Of a stretch of 64,000 nucleotides of DNA, positions 1 to 11,287 are shown piece by piece. Where the stretch lies: the NCBI RefSeq assembly GCF_007829875.1, contig NZ_VIWV01000001.1:3194501-3258500 (forward strand). Reading direction: 5' to 3'. Under the pieces are notes generated by a model. That model did no database searches. It was not told where the DNA came from and worked only from the letters and a program-made list of their open reading frames with translations. Numbering within the stretch: position 1 is the stretch's first letter; every line of letters starts with the position of its first letter. Source of the stretch: Streptomyces capillispiralis (GTDB lineage: Bacteria; Actinomycetota; Actinomycetes; Streptomycetales; Streptomycetaceae). The position numbers and the translations under genes are program-made.

Positions 1-988
1 AGTGGGCGGCCAGCGCCAGCCCGTTGGTGACGACGGAGATCGCCTCGGCCGTCGACAGCGTGCCGCTGGGCGACTTGAGCTTCGTACGGCCGTCGGCCGT
101 GACCCCGTCGCGCAGTTCCCGGAAGACGGTGACGACGCGGCGGATCTCGTCGACGCCGTCGGGCACGGCCGGCAGGTCCAGGGAGCGGCCGATCTGGCCG
201 ACCCGGCGCGAGACGATCTCGACCTCCGCCTCCGGTGTCTCCGGCAGCGGCAGCACCACGGTGTTGAAGCGGCGGCGCAGGGCGCTGGACAGCTCGTTGA
301 CCCCCCGGTCGCGGTCGTTGGCCGTGGCGATCAGGTTGAAGCCGCGGACCGCCTGCACCTCCTCGCCCAGCTCCGGTATCGGCAGCGTCTTCTCCGACAG
401 GATCGTGATCAGCGAGTCCTGGACATCGGCCGGGATGCGGGTCAGCTCCTCGACGCGGGCGGTCGCGCCCTCGGCCATGGCCCGCATCACCGGGCTGGGG
501 ACGAGAGCGTCGCGGCTGGGACCGTGGGCGAGCAGCCGGGCGTAGTTCCACCCGTAGCGGATGGCCTCCTCCGGGGTGCCGGCCGTGCCCTGCACCAGCA
601 GGGTGGAGTCACCGCTGACCGCCGCGGCCAGGTGCTCGGAGACCCAGGTCTTCGCGGTGCCGGGCACGCCGAGGAGGAGCAGGGCGCGGTCGGTGGCGAG
701 GGTGGTCACGGCGACCTCGACGATGCGGCGCGGGCCGACGTACTTCGGCGTGATCACCGTGCCGTCGGGGAGGGTGCCGCCGAGCAGATAGGTGGCGACG
801 GCCCACGGCGACAGCCGCCAGCGGGCGGGACGCGGGCGGTCGTCCCGCGCGGCCAGCGCGGCGAGTTCGGCGGCGAAGGCGTCCTCGGCGTGCGGACGCA
901 GGATCCCGGTGTCCCCCGCCGGCTCGGTGGCGGGCACGGAGCCGTTCCGGCTCGGGTCGACGGATGACGGTTCGACAGGCACGGACAT
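1..988 (-). CDS. MoxR-family AAA+ ATPase (YehL-like), C-terminus beyond window
   Basis: The reading frame is open from the ATG at 988 to the window edge (about 329 residues). It shows a Walker A GVPGTAKT (residues 107-114), a Walker-B-like segment with VEELTRI and a sensor-1 stretch IATANDRDRG followed by LSSALRRRF. MoxR ATPases are predicted remodelling chaperones that work with VWA-domain partners. The start is supported by a GGAGGGGG ribosome site just upstream. It diverges from a SWIM-domain gene and a DUF5691 gene. In E. coli the yehL (MoxR), yehP (VWA) and yehQ (SWIM) genes form a comparable set, so VWA or DUF5682 genes probably follow beyond position 1 (inference). A damage-type promoter motif, imperfect at -10, lies upstream. 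Confidence 0.85.
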   Translation of the reverse strand, partial: MSVPVEPSSVDPSRNGSVPATEPAGDTGILRPHAEDAFAAELAALAARDDRPRPARWRLSPWAVATYLLGGTLPDGTVITPKYVGPRRIVEVAVTTLATDRALLLLGVPGTAKTWVSEHLAAAVSGDSTLLVQGTAGTPEEAIRYGWNYARLLAHGPSRDALVPSPVMRAMAEGATARVEELTRIPADVQDSLITILSEKTLPIPELGEEVQAVRGFNLIATANDRDRGVNELSSALRRRFNTVVLPLPETPEAEVEIVSRRVGQIGRSLDLPAVPDGVDEIRRVVTVFRELRDGVTADGRTKLKSPSGTLSTAEAISVVTNGLALAAH

Positions 989-1032
989 GGCTGAGTCCCC
1001 CTCCAGCTCGGCCGGTTCGGATCTGCCACCAA

Positions 1033-1055
1033 CCGTGCACCACGCCACTGACAAT
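1033..1055 (-). promoter_or_regulatory. Possible PafBC-type promoter for moxR
   Basis: Read on the minus strand, TTGTCAGTG (1055-1047) is followed by 8 bases and CACGGT (1038-1033). The upstream element matches the tTGTCRGTG consensus of RecA-independent damage promoters exactly. The -10 has only the A and final T of TAnnnT. Together with the plus-strand copy at 1091 it forms a 12-base inverted repeat (CCACTGACAATC / GATTGTCAGTGG). Confidence 0.4.
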
Positions 1056-1090
1056 CGCTCTGACCTGCACGAACGCCGGGGTCAGGGTGA

Positions 1091-1113
1091 TTGTCAGTGG
1101 CGGGATCTAGTTT
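1091..1113 (+). promoter_or_regulatory. PafBC-type (RecA-independent damage) promoter for SWIM gene
   Basis: TTGTCAGTG, 8 bases, then TAGTTT: a full match to tTGTCRGTG-N8-TAnnnT, the motif bound by PafBC-associated RNA polymerase in mycobacteria. The -10 ends at 1113, so transcription should start about 1120, at or one base before the ATG at 1121. This predicts a leaderless mRNA. Confidence 0.7.
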
Positions 1114-1120
1114 CGGTGGC

Positions 1121-2476
1121 ATGACTCAGCAGGGGGTGCGCCGGACTGCGGAGCAGGTGCTGGCCCTGGCGCCCGACTCCGCGTCCCGCGCTGCGGGAAG
1201 CAGGCTCGGCGCGGCCGGTCCGTGGTCGGGGACGGGCCGTTCCGGCGAGGGGGCGGTGTGGGGGCTGTGCGAGGGCAGCGGGAGCGATCCGTACCGGACG
1301 GTCGTCGATGTCGCGGACGCCTCCGGCCCGGCGTACCGGTGCAGTTGCCCGAGCCGTTCGGTCCCGTGCGAGCACGCGATCGGGCTGCTGCTGCTCTGGG
1401 CGAGCGGGGACGCGGGGGTGCCGCGGGGACGGGCGCCGGAGTGGGCCGAGGGGTGGGTCGCCGGCCGGCGCGCGCGCCCGGAGCGGCAGCCCGCCGCGGA
1501 CGCCCCGGGCGCGCCGCCGGGGCCCGCCGATCCGGAGGCGGCGCGGCGCCGGGCGGAGCGCCGGGCCGAGCGGGTCACCGCGGGCGCGGCCGAACTGGAG
1601 CAGCGGCTGACGGATCTGCTCCGCGGCGGCCTGGCGTCGGCCGAGCAGTCCGGGCCCGGCCTGTGGGAGGAGACCGCGGCCCGCATGGTCGACGCGCAGG
1701 CACAGGGACTGGCCGCCCGGGTGCGGGAGGTGGGGGCGCTGCCTGGCAGCGGTCCGGACTGGCCGGTGCGGCTGCTGGAGGAGTGCGCGCTGCTCCATCT
1801 CCTCGGCCGGGGCTGGCTGCGCCGTGAGCGGCTGCCGGAGGGTCTCGCCGCGACGGTCCGCTCCCGTGTCGGGCTGCCCATGCCGGCGGACGGCCCGCCG
1901 GTGCGCGACGACTGGCTGGTCCTCGCCCAGTACGACACGGCGGACAGCCGTCTGACGACCCGCCGGATCTGGCTGTACGGCACGGAGTCGGACCGTACGG
2001 CGCTGCTCCTCTCCTACGGTGCGGCGGGCCGCGCCCCCGAGCTCGCGCTGCCGGTGGGGCTGGCCCTGGACGCCGAGCTGTCCGCGTATCCGGGTGCGGG
2101 CCGGGCGCGCGCGGCCCTGGGCGACCGGTTCGCGCCGGCCGCGCCGACGGCGGTGCGGCCGGCGGGGACGACGACGGCCCGGGCGCTCGCCCGCTACGGC
2201 GACGCGCTGCGCGACGACCCCTGGCTGGAGTCGGTCCCGGTGACGCTGGACCGGGTGATACCCGTGCCGGACGGTGACGGCTGGCAGCTGGCCGATGCCG
2301 GCGAGGACACCGCCCTGCCGCTCACCCCGGCGGCGCGGGCCCGCCCCGGCCTGTGGCGCCTGGTCGCCCTGTCGGGCGGCGCTCCGGTCCGTGTCTTCGG
2401 TGAGTGCGGCCACCGGGGATTCACTCCGTTGGCGGCATGGCCGGAGGGGCCCGGGGAGGTGGTGCCGCTGTGCTGA
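1121..2476 (+). CDS. SWIM zinc-finger domain protein (YehQ-like)
   Basis: 451 residues. Near the N-terminus is a SWIM zinc motif CxCx(6)CxH, C74-C76-C83-H85. The remainder is Ala/Arg-rich and mostly helical, with no recognised catalytic motif. SWIM domains bind DNA or protein partners. The ATG at 1121 is preferred over an upstream TTG at 1091 because the TTG lies inside the promoter motif, and the ATG sits at the predicted transcription start with no Shine-Dalgarno. Its divergent partner is a MoxR ATPase and its downstream neighbour a DUF5691 protein 112 bases away. The combination is a conserved but biochemically uncharacterised neighbourhood. The promoter suggests induction by DNA damage (inference). 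Confidence 0.8.
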   Translation: MTQQGVRRTAEQVLALAPDSASRAAGSRLGAAGPWSGTGRSGEGAVWGLCEGSGSDPYRTVVDVADASGPAYRCSCPSRSVPCEHAIGLLLLWASGDAGVPRGRAPEWAEGWVAGRRARPERQPAADAPGAPPGPADPEAARRRAERRAERVTAGAAELEQRLTDLLRGGLASAEQSGPGLWEETAARMVDAQAQGLAARVREVGALPGSGPDWPVRLLEECALLHLLGRGWLRRERLPEGLAATVRSRVGLPMPADGPPVRDDWLVLAQYDTADSRLTTRRIWLYGTESDRTALLLSYGAAGRAPELALPVGLALDAELSAYPGAGRARAALGDRFAPAAPTAVRPAGTTTARALARYGDALRDDPWLESVPVTLDRVIPVPDGDGWQLADAGEDTALPLTPAARARPGLWRLVALSGGAPVRVFGECGHRGFTPLAAWPEGPGEVVPLC

Positions 2477-2588
2477 GCGGGGCGCCCGTTCCCGTTCCCG
2501 TCCGCCCCAGGAATCATTCCGGCCTCACTGGACACTCGGCGCACGTGAGGCTTCGACCGCTTCGGGACGCCCGTCGGAAAGGAAGCTC

Positions 2589-4214
2589 ATGAGCAGGACC
2601 ACCGCGGACGCGGACCCGTCCCTCCCGGACACCTGGGAGGAGCTGGTGACCACGGCCCTGCTGGGCACGGACCGGCGTACACCGGCAGGTGCCGCGCCGG
2701 GGCCCCGGGCACCGCTGGCCCTGCTGGACGCGGCGGCCCTGGCGACCGTACGGCGACGGGCCGGGCTGCGGCCGGCCCCGGCCGCGCCGCGTCCGGAACG
2801 GGCTCCCGAGGATCCGCGCCCTCCGCTGCCGCCCGCCGCCGCCCGCCGGCTCGCGATGCTCCTCGCCGACCGCCCCGGCACCCCGGGCGGGGGCCGCCGG
2901 GGCGCGGCACCGGATCTCATGGAGCTGCTGCCCCAGTGGCTGGCGGCGGCGAACGCCCGCGGTTTCGCGGCGCCCCCCGCCGCGCTCCCCGCCCTCCTCG
3001 ACGCCGCACGGGGCCGGACGGACCTGCGCCCGGCGGCACTGCGCTTCGCGGGCCCGCGCGCCCTGTGGCTGGCCCGGCTCAACCCGGACTGGCGGTTCGC
3101 GCTGCGCTCCACGGGCGGTGGCCCGTCCGCTCCCGGCCCGCACGACAAGGACGGCATACGGCGGCTGTGGCGGGAAGGGCTCTTCGCCGAGCGGGTCGCC
3201 CTCCTCGCCGCCCTGCGCTCCCGCGAGCCGGCCGCCGCCCGCGACCTCCTCGCGGCGACCTGGGCGACGGAGCGCGCGGAGGACCGGCTGATGTTCCTGG
3301 ACTCGCTGCGCACCCGTCTCTCTCCGGACGACGAGCCCTTCCTGGAGCAGGCCCTGGCCGACCGCAGCCGCAACGTACGGGCGACGGCGGCCGAGTTGCT
3401 GTCGTCCCTGCCCGGCTCGGCGCTGGCCGAGCGGATGGCGGTCAGAGCCGGCGCCTGTGTGGCCGTGGACCATACGGGGGACGTACCGACGATCGCCGTC
3501 GAGGCACCGCACGAGTGCGACGCGGGCATGGAGCGCGACGGCGTGGTGGCCAAGGCCCCCGCGGGCCGGGGCGAACGGTCCTGGTGGCTCGGCCAGTTGG
3601 TGGAGGCGGCCCCGCTCGACAGCTGGCCGCGGCGGCTCGGCGGGCGTACGCCCGAGGAGATCGTCGCCCTGCCGGTGGCGGACGACTGGCAGGCCGAACT
3701 GCACGCGGCGTGGTGCCGTGCGGCCGTACGGCAGCGGAACGCCGCGTGGTCCCGGGCGCTGCTCGGGGAGCCCTCCGCTCCGGAGGCGGGCGGCCCGGGA
3801 GCGGTGTCCCTGGCCGAACGGGCCCAGCTGCTCGGCACGCTGGAGGCCGGCGAACGGGCGCGGTGGGTGGCGGGGTTCATCGAGACGCACGGTCTGTCCG
3901 AGGCGTTCCAGCTGCTCGGGGTGTGCGCCGTGCCCTGGGCCGCGCCGGTCGGACGGGCGGTGGTCGACGCGCTCAACATCGCGCGGGACGCAGGGAGTTA
4001 TCCATGGAGTTTCAGCGGAGTCATGGGCCTGGCGGAACGCTGCCTCGACCCGTCCGAGTCCGGCCGCCTCGACGCGCTGCTGGCGATACCGGACGAACCG
4101 GAGAACGCGTCACCGGGAGCAGGCGGCTACTGGTCGGAAGCCTTCCAACGCCTGGTCACCACCCTGCGCCTACGAGCGGCCATGCTCACGGAACTGACCC
4201 CGCCCAGCCCCTGA
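2589..4214 (+). CDS. DUF5691 family protein
   Basis: 541 residues starting with MSRTTADAD and opening with the characteristic WEELVTTALLGTDRR segment (about residues 16-30). The middle contains helical repeat-like stretches (around residues 190-290) that resemble HEAT-type scaffolds. No enzymatic motif or membrane segment is visible. The ATG follows GGAAAGGAAGC. It lies downstream of the SWIM gene on the same strand and is probably co-transcribed. In other actinobacteria DUF5691, SWIM, MoxR, DUF5682 and VWA genes travel together, suggesting a multi-protein chaperone or repair-linked complex (inference). Molecular function is unknown. Confidence 0.75.
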   Translation: MSRTTADADPSLPDTWEELVTTALLGTDRRTPAGAAPGPRAPLALLDAAALATVRRRAGLRPAPAAPRPERAPEDPRPPLPPAAARRLAMLLADRPGTPGGGRRGAAPDLMELLPQWLAAANARGFAAPPAALPALLDAARGRTDLRPAALRFAGPRALWLARLNPDWRFALRSTGGGPSAPGPHDKDGIRRLWREGLFAERVALLAALRSREPAAARDLLAATWATERAEDRLMFLDSLRTRLSPDDEPFLEQALADRSRNVRATAAELLSSLPGSALAERMAVRAGACVAVDHTGDVPTIAVEAPHECDAGMERDGVVAKAPAGRGERSWWLGQLVEAAPLDSWPRRLGGRTPEEIVALPVADDWQAELHAAWCRAAVRQRNAAWSRALLGEPSAPEAGGPGAVSLAERAQLLGTLEAGERARWVAGFIETHGLSEAFQLLGVCAVPWAAPVGRAVVDALNIARDAGSYPWSFSGVMGLAERCLDPSESGRLDALLAIPDEPENASPGAGGYWSEAFQRLVTTLRLRAAMLTELTPPSP

Positions 4215-4570
4215 CCACCACGCCCCCGACGACCGGGGCCGGAACGGGGCACGCTGCCCCACCGACGACCGGTGCCGGGCACACCGCCCCACCGATCACC
4301 GGGACCGGCACCAGCGCCCGCCCCCGGCAGGACGCACCGGCCACCGCCCGCCGGAGCCCTCCGGCCGCGCCAAGGAGCCCACGGGCCGCCGCGCGTCCAC
4401 GATGCCCCGCGGCCCGCCGCCCGATGATCGGGGACCCCGGCCGGGCAGCACGCCACCCGGCGGGCGGGAAACCGGCGGAGGCACGGCCGCCCGAAGACGT
4501 CCGTACCCGCCGCGCCCAGCGCCCGCCCGAGCCCGGAGAGACAGCCTCCCCCGCAGCGCGGAACGGCCCG
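4215..4570. other. Intergenic region between convergent genes
   Basis: 356 bases with no credible gene. The first third has a degenerate tandem pattern, with units of about 30-36 bases beginning CGACGACCGG or CGATCACCGG and containing GCCCCAC. No T-tailed terminator is seen. Confidence 0.4.
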
Positions 4571-4987
<417 letters not shown>

Positions 4988-5400
4988 CACTGCCTCCATG
5001 AAGCGACTACATCCATCCGTAGCGACAAGTACCGCACACATCCGCCACGCCGTACACCGCGTACGGGAACCCGGGCCCGAACCGGCCGGGGAAGTGAACG
5101 AACGTTATCTCCAGCATCCCGCACGCGGCCGTTTCGCGGTGCGCGGGGAGGGGCAAATCACACGGTGGGACACGTTCATCGCGCAGCGTTCCCGGGCCCC
5201 GAGGCCCGTACCCCGTCCGGCCGTGCGGCACTCGGGCTTCGGTGGGACCATGCGCACAAGGGATTCGCACCGAGGCCGCCGTACCACCGCGCCCCCTCCA
5301 ACCCTCGCTCGCGCGCACCGTCGACCGCCCTCGCAGCGCTTTCCCACGAGGGCACCCGGGGGACGAGGCCGTCCTCCCGCGTGCCGACAGGAGGTCGGCC
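4988..5400. other. Intergenic region between divergent icmB and lipase genes
   Basis: 413 bases without a credible gene. It must hold both divergent promoters, but I see no hexamer pair good enough to name. A short inverted repeat CCGTAC/GTACGG lies near 5050-5066. GGAGGT at about 5389 is the lipase ribosome site. Confidence 0.4.
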
Positions 5401-6267
5401 ATGAAGGTCACCCAGGCAGCTCTCCCCTTCCTGCCGCTCTGCCGTCGCCTCGTGCCGCCCCGGCTGGCCGATCTCTCCCTGGCCCTGCTGAAGGCGACCG
5501 CTCTGGAGCTGGCGATCCTCGCGGGCCACCTCCTGCTCTATCCGGCCGGCATCATCCAGGAGCGCCGGGGTGCGCCCCCCGCGCTGCCCGCGCCCGACGG
5601 CACCGCTCAGCTGCCGGCACGGGCCAAGCCGCCGGTCGTGCTGCTGCACGGCTTCATCGACAACCGCTCGGTCTTCGTCCTGCTGCGCCGCAGCCTGGCC
5701 CAGCACGGCCGGCAGCAGATCGAGTCGCTCAACTACTCGCCCCTGACCTGCGACGTCCGCATCGCGGCCGAGCTGCTCGGCCGCCACATAGAGCAGGTGT
5801 GCGAGCGGACGGGCAGCCGTCAGGTGGACGTGGTCGGGCACAGCCTCGGGGGGCTGATCGCGCGGTACTACGTGCAGCGGCTGGGCGGTGACACCCGCGT
5901 ACGGACGCTCGTCACGCTGGGCACGCCGCACTCCGGCACCCGCGTCGCGCCGCTGGCCAACGCGCACCCCATCGTGCGCCAGATGCGCCCCGGCTCACCG
6001 GTGCTCGAGGAGCTCGCCCTGCCCGCCCCCGGCTGCCGTACGCACTTCGTGGCCTTCTGGAGCGATCTCGACCACATCATGGACCCGCTGGAGGCGGCGT
6101 GCATCGAGCACCCCGACCTGTCGGTGGAGAACGTGCGGGTGAGCGGCGTCGGCCATCTCGCCCTGCCGGTGCACCCGGCCGTGGCGACCGGCATACGCCA
6201 GGCCCTGGACGCGGCGCGTCCCGGCGAGCCGTCCACCGGCCACGGCGGGGGCCTGACGGTGGCGTGA
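5401..6267 (+). CDS. Alpha/beta-hydrolase, triacylglycerol lipase-like
   Basis: 288 residues. Ordered features are a hydrophobic N-terminal stretch (about 22-50) that may be a membrane anchor, VVLLHGF (oxyanion-hole HG, about 79-85), the nucleophile elbow GHSLGG with S148, TLGTPHSGT, a late acidic SDLDH region and a C-terminal GVGH that supplies the likely catalytic His. This is the arrangement of class 2 lipases and esterases with PGAP1-like folds. Start at 5401 follows an AGGAGGT ribosome site. Substrate is unknown; membrane lipid or storage triacylglycerol are both possible. It is probably monocistronic. Confidence 0.8.
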   Translation: MKVTQAALPFLPLCRRLVPPRLADLSLALLKATALELAILAGHLLLYPAGIIQERRGAPPALPAPDGTAQLPARAKPPVVLLHGFIDNRSVFVLLRRSLAQHGRQQIESLNYSPLTCDVRIAAELLGRHIEQVCERTGSRQVDVVGHSLGGLIARYYVQRLGGDTRVRTLVTLGTPHSGTRVAPLANAHPIVRQMRPGSPVLEELALPAPGCRTHFVAFWSDLDHIMDPLEAACIEHPDLSVENVRVSGVGHLALPVHPAVATGIRQALDAARPGEPSTGHGGGLTVA

Positions 6268-6492
6268 GGCGGACGCGGGGGCGGCCCGCGCGACACGCCC
6301 GGACCGCCGGCGCCGTGACAGGAGCACTCCCGCGCGTCCGTCCGAACAACAGCGGTCCCTCACAGCCGACTTACGGCCGTCATCCCGCCCGACACCTCGA
6401 ACACGCTTCGAACAAAGAGCCAAGACCGCGCCCGTCGTCCGCCAAAAGACGACCGAATGCCCGTTTCCTTCGCGCGCGAAACCTGCGGAAGA

Positions 6493-6522
6493 TTGTCGTG
6501 CCCGCGTACCGCCGGGTACAGT
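6493..6522 (+). promoter_or_regulatory. Candidate promoter for M23 peptidase gene
   Basis: TTGTCG (6493-6498), 18-base spacer, TACAGT (6517-6522), resembling a principal-sigma promoter 48 bases before the GTG start. The rest of the 303-base gap (6268-6570) holds no gene. A pair of direct TCGAACA repeats near 6392-6408 is not a LexA palindrome. Confidence 0.4.
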
Positions 6523-6570
6523 CGCCGCACTGCTCTGGCAGCCCCTGTTGTCGAGGCGAAAGAGAAGTTG

Positions 6571-8163
6571 GTGAACGACCGTCACCCGTCGGGGACCATG
6601 GCCCCGGCCCCGGCTTCCGATGCCTCTTCGGCGCCCTACGCGTCGTACGGCGCCCAGGAAGCCCAGTACGGCGACCTCACCACGTACGGCGGCTACGACG
6701 CCACCGGTTTTGACGCCACCCACTTCGGCACCGGCGGTCACGCCACCGGCACCTTCGCCACCGATCCCCTCTTCGGTGACCTCCCGGGCAGCGGCCAGGA
6801 CACCGGCGCGTACGACACCGGACACTGGAACGCCGGGGGTCACGACACCGGCCACTACGACACCTACGCGGCCCAGCACCCCACCGCGTACGACACCGGC
6901 GGCTACGACACGACCGCCTGGACCACCGGCGACCAGCCGATGACGGTGATCCCGCCGCAGGCCGGCTCGCCGGAGACCAGCGGCCAGTTGGACGCGGGTG
7001 CCTGGATCCAGCCCGACCAGGCCGGGAACCCCGCCGACCAGACCCAGCAGTGGGACTGGGGCACGCAGACCTTCGACAGCGGCGTCTACGACGCCACGCA
7101 GTGGAACACCGACGGCGGCGACACCGCCGCCCCGGCGCCCGCACCCGACGCGTACGAGCCGCAGGCCGGCTCCTTCGACCGGTCCGCCTACACGGACCCC
7201 GCCCAGGGCACCTACGAGGACCCCGCCCAGGGCCCGTTCGAGGACACCCAGGGCACCTACGCCGACGCGGCGGAGCACGCCTACGACGAACCCGCCGCCG
7301 ACGACGACGAGCCGGCGCACGGCGAGCCCGCCGACACCGGTGAGCTGCCCGCGGTGCACCTGCTCGACGGGCAGGAGGAGACCGTCCCCGCCCCGTCGTC
7401 CCGCGCCGCCTCACGTGCCGGGTCCCGGTCCCGCCGCCGTACGCCCCCCAAGCGCTCCGCGCTGCTGACCGTGGCCGTGCCCTCGGCGTGCGTGATGGGC
7501 GTCGCCGGTATCGCCGCGGCGTCGGTCGGCGACCTGGGTGACGACGGCGGCCAGGACACGGCGACCACCGCGGCGGACGCCCAGCCGGTGCAGCCGTCCA
7601 CCGCCAACATCAAGCTGGACACCCAGCTGGAGAGCCTCGCCGCCGGCGCCGACGACTTCGCCGACCGGGCCAGCCGTACCCAGGAGCGCATCGACCTCAA
7701 GGCCCAGCAGGAGGCCGAGCGCAGGCGGGCAGCTGAGGAGGCGGCCCGCAAGGAGCGGCTGCGTCCGAAGTTCGCGCTCCCCGTCGCCCAGCACGGCCTC
7801 AGCGCCTACTACGGCCAGTCCGGCATCAACTGGATGTCCGTCCACTCCGGCATCGACTTCCCCGTGTCGTACGGCGCCACGGTGATGGCCGCGACCGACG
7901 GCACGGTGCGCACGCAGTACAACTCCGCTTACGGCAACATGATGATCGTGACCGCGATGGACGGCACCGAGACGTGGTACTGCCACCTCTCCAGCTACCA
8001 GGTGCCCTCCGGTACGACCGTCAAGGCGGGCGACGCGATCGCGTTCTCCGGGAACTCCGGCAACTCCACCGGCCCGCACCTGCACTTCGAGGTCCGCCCG
8101 GGTGGCGGCTCGGCGATCGACCCGCTCGCCTGGCTGCGCAGCCACGGCCTCGACCCGTCGTAG
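6571..8163 (+). CDS. Membrane-anchored M23 family peptidase with long disordered N-terminus
   Basis: 530 residues. About 1-290 is low-complexity and rich in Tyr, Asp, Thr and Gly, with repeats such as YDTG, GTYEDPAQG and GHDTG. A basic patch SRSRRRTPPKR precedes one membrane segment (about 297-318). Then come a short coiled coil with the run KAQQEAERRRAAEEAARKE and a C-terminal LytM/M23 domain with HxxxD (HSGID) and HLHFE zinc motifs. M23 enzymes cleave peptidoglycan peptide bridges. The topology implies an outside peptidase and an unusually large intracellular disordered region. The GTG at 6571 is preferred, preceded by AAAGAGAAG; an in-frame ATG at 6457 lies before the candidate promoter. 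Confidence 0.82.
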   Translation: MNDRHPSGTMAPAPASDASSAPYASYGAQEAQYGDLTTYGGYDATGFDATHFGTGGHATGTFATDPLFGDLPGSGQDTGAYDTGHWNAGGHDTGHYDTYAAQHPTAYDTGGYDTTAWTTGDQPMTVIPPQAGSPETSGQLDAGAWIQPDQAGNPADQTQQWDWGTQTFDSGVYDATQWNTDGGDTAAPAPAPDAYEPQAGSFDRSAYTDPAQGTYEDPAQGPFEDTQGTYADAAEHAYDEPAADDDEPAHGEPADTGELPAVHLLDGQEETVPAPSSRAASRAGSRSRRRTPPKRSALLTVAVPSACVMGVAGIAAASVGDLGDDGGQDTATTAADAQPVQPSTANIKLDTQLESLAAGADDFADRASRTQERIDLKAQQEAERRRAAEEAARKERLRPKFALPVAQHGLSAYYGQSGINWMSVHSGIDFPVSYGATVMAATDGTVRTQYNSAYGNMMIVTAMDGTETWYCHLSSYQVPSGTTVKAGDAIAFSGNSGNSTGPHLHFEVRPGGGSAIDPLAWLRSHGLDPS

Positions 8164-8302
8164 AACCCGGCAAGCCGGGGACCGGGCAGGCCCTGCCCCC
8201 TATCGCCCCGCCTCGCCGCCTGCCCGTCGGAGAGTCCCGTCGTGGCCCCCGGCCCGCCGGATCGTGCCCCCGACGGGCCTCAGCCGGCCCTCCGGGGCGC
8301 CG

Positions 8303-10825
<2,523 letters not shown>

Positions 10826-10834
10826 CGCTCTCCG

Positions 10835-10857
10835 AGTCTAGGGCGCCCCACCGACAA
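10835..10857 (-). promoter_or_regulatory. PafBC-type damage promoter for pcrA
   Basis: On the minus strand: TTGTCGGTG (10857-10849), 8 bases, TAGACT (10840-10835). This is an exact match to tTGTCRGTG-N8-TAnnnT. Start of transcription should be about 10828, 3-4 bases before the ATG at 10825, and no ribosome site fits between. Confidence 0.75.
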
Positions 10858-11003
10858 CGCGGGCCCGCCCCGGGAACATCCCCGGATTCCGGCCGCCTCC
10901 GCACCCGCCCCGACCGCCGCACACCCTCCACTACCGCCGCCTCACCCTGCGTGACCCCATCTCCAAGGTCACGAAAATGTATCGGGCATATCACCCACCA
11001 ACC

Positions 11004-11033
11004 TTCACAGGGACCACACCAGTTGGCTACGGT
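11004..11033 (+). promoter_or_regulatory. Candidate promoter ahead of riboswitch
   Basis: TTCACA (11004-11009), 18-base spacer, TACGGT (11028-11033). Transcription would begin about 11040, about 45 bases before the riboswitch core. This fits a principal-sigma promoter reading into the NlpC/P60 gene. Confidence 0.45.
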
Positions 11034-11084
11034 GCGGGCGGGCCGCTCGACCTCCACCGGCGAACCTCGCCGGGCCGCGCGGCC

Positions 11085-11270
11085 TCCGCCGAGTCCGTCA
11101 CTGCCCCCGTGGCAGCCGGAGCCGGGGACCCACCGAACCCCTGGGGTGAATCGGCCCACTCCCTCGCGGAGCGGCCGTAGGGCAACCCTTCCGAGCACCC
11201 GCCCGAACCCTCCCCCAGTGCCTGAACGGCCGGGGAGGGACCCCACCGCCCACCCGGCAGGCGAAGCAGT
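11085..11270 (+). ncRNA. ydaO-type c-di-AMP riboswitch
   Basis: The leader carries the conserved core blocks of the ydaO family in order: GCCGGGGACCCACCGAACCCC (about 11120-11141, where the first base overlaps the previous stem), GGGGTGAATCGGCC (11142-11155), GTAGGGCAACCCTTCCG (11177-11193), CCGAACC, and near the end CACCCGGCAGGCG (from about 11251). A variable GC-rich hairpin (CTCCCC...GGGGAG, about 11209-11238) is inserted before the last block. In streptomycetes this class shuts off wall hydrolase genes such as rpfA when c-di-AMP is high. It sits directly ahead of the NlpC/P60 gene, so the same control is expected. Confidence 0.75.
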
Positions 11271-11287
11271 GGAAGGAGCCGCCCCCC

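Noticed and set aside
6392..6408. TCGAACACGCTTCGAAC resembling a LexA box
   Set aside because: The half-sites are direct repeats with wrong spacing; the TCGAAC-N4-GTTCGA palindrome is not formed.
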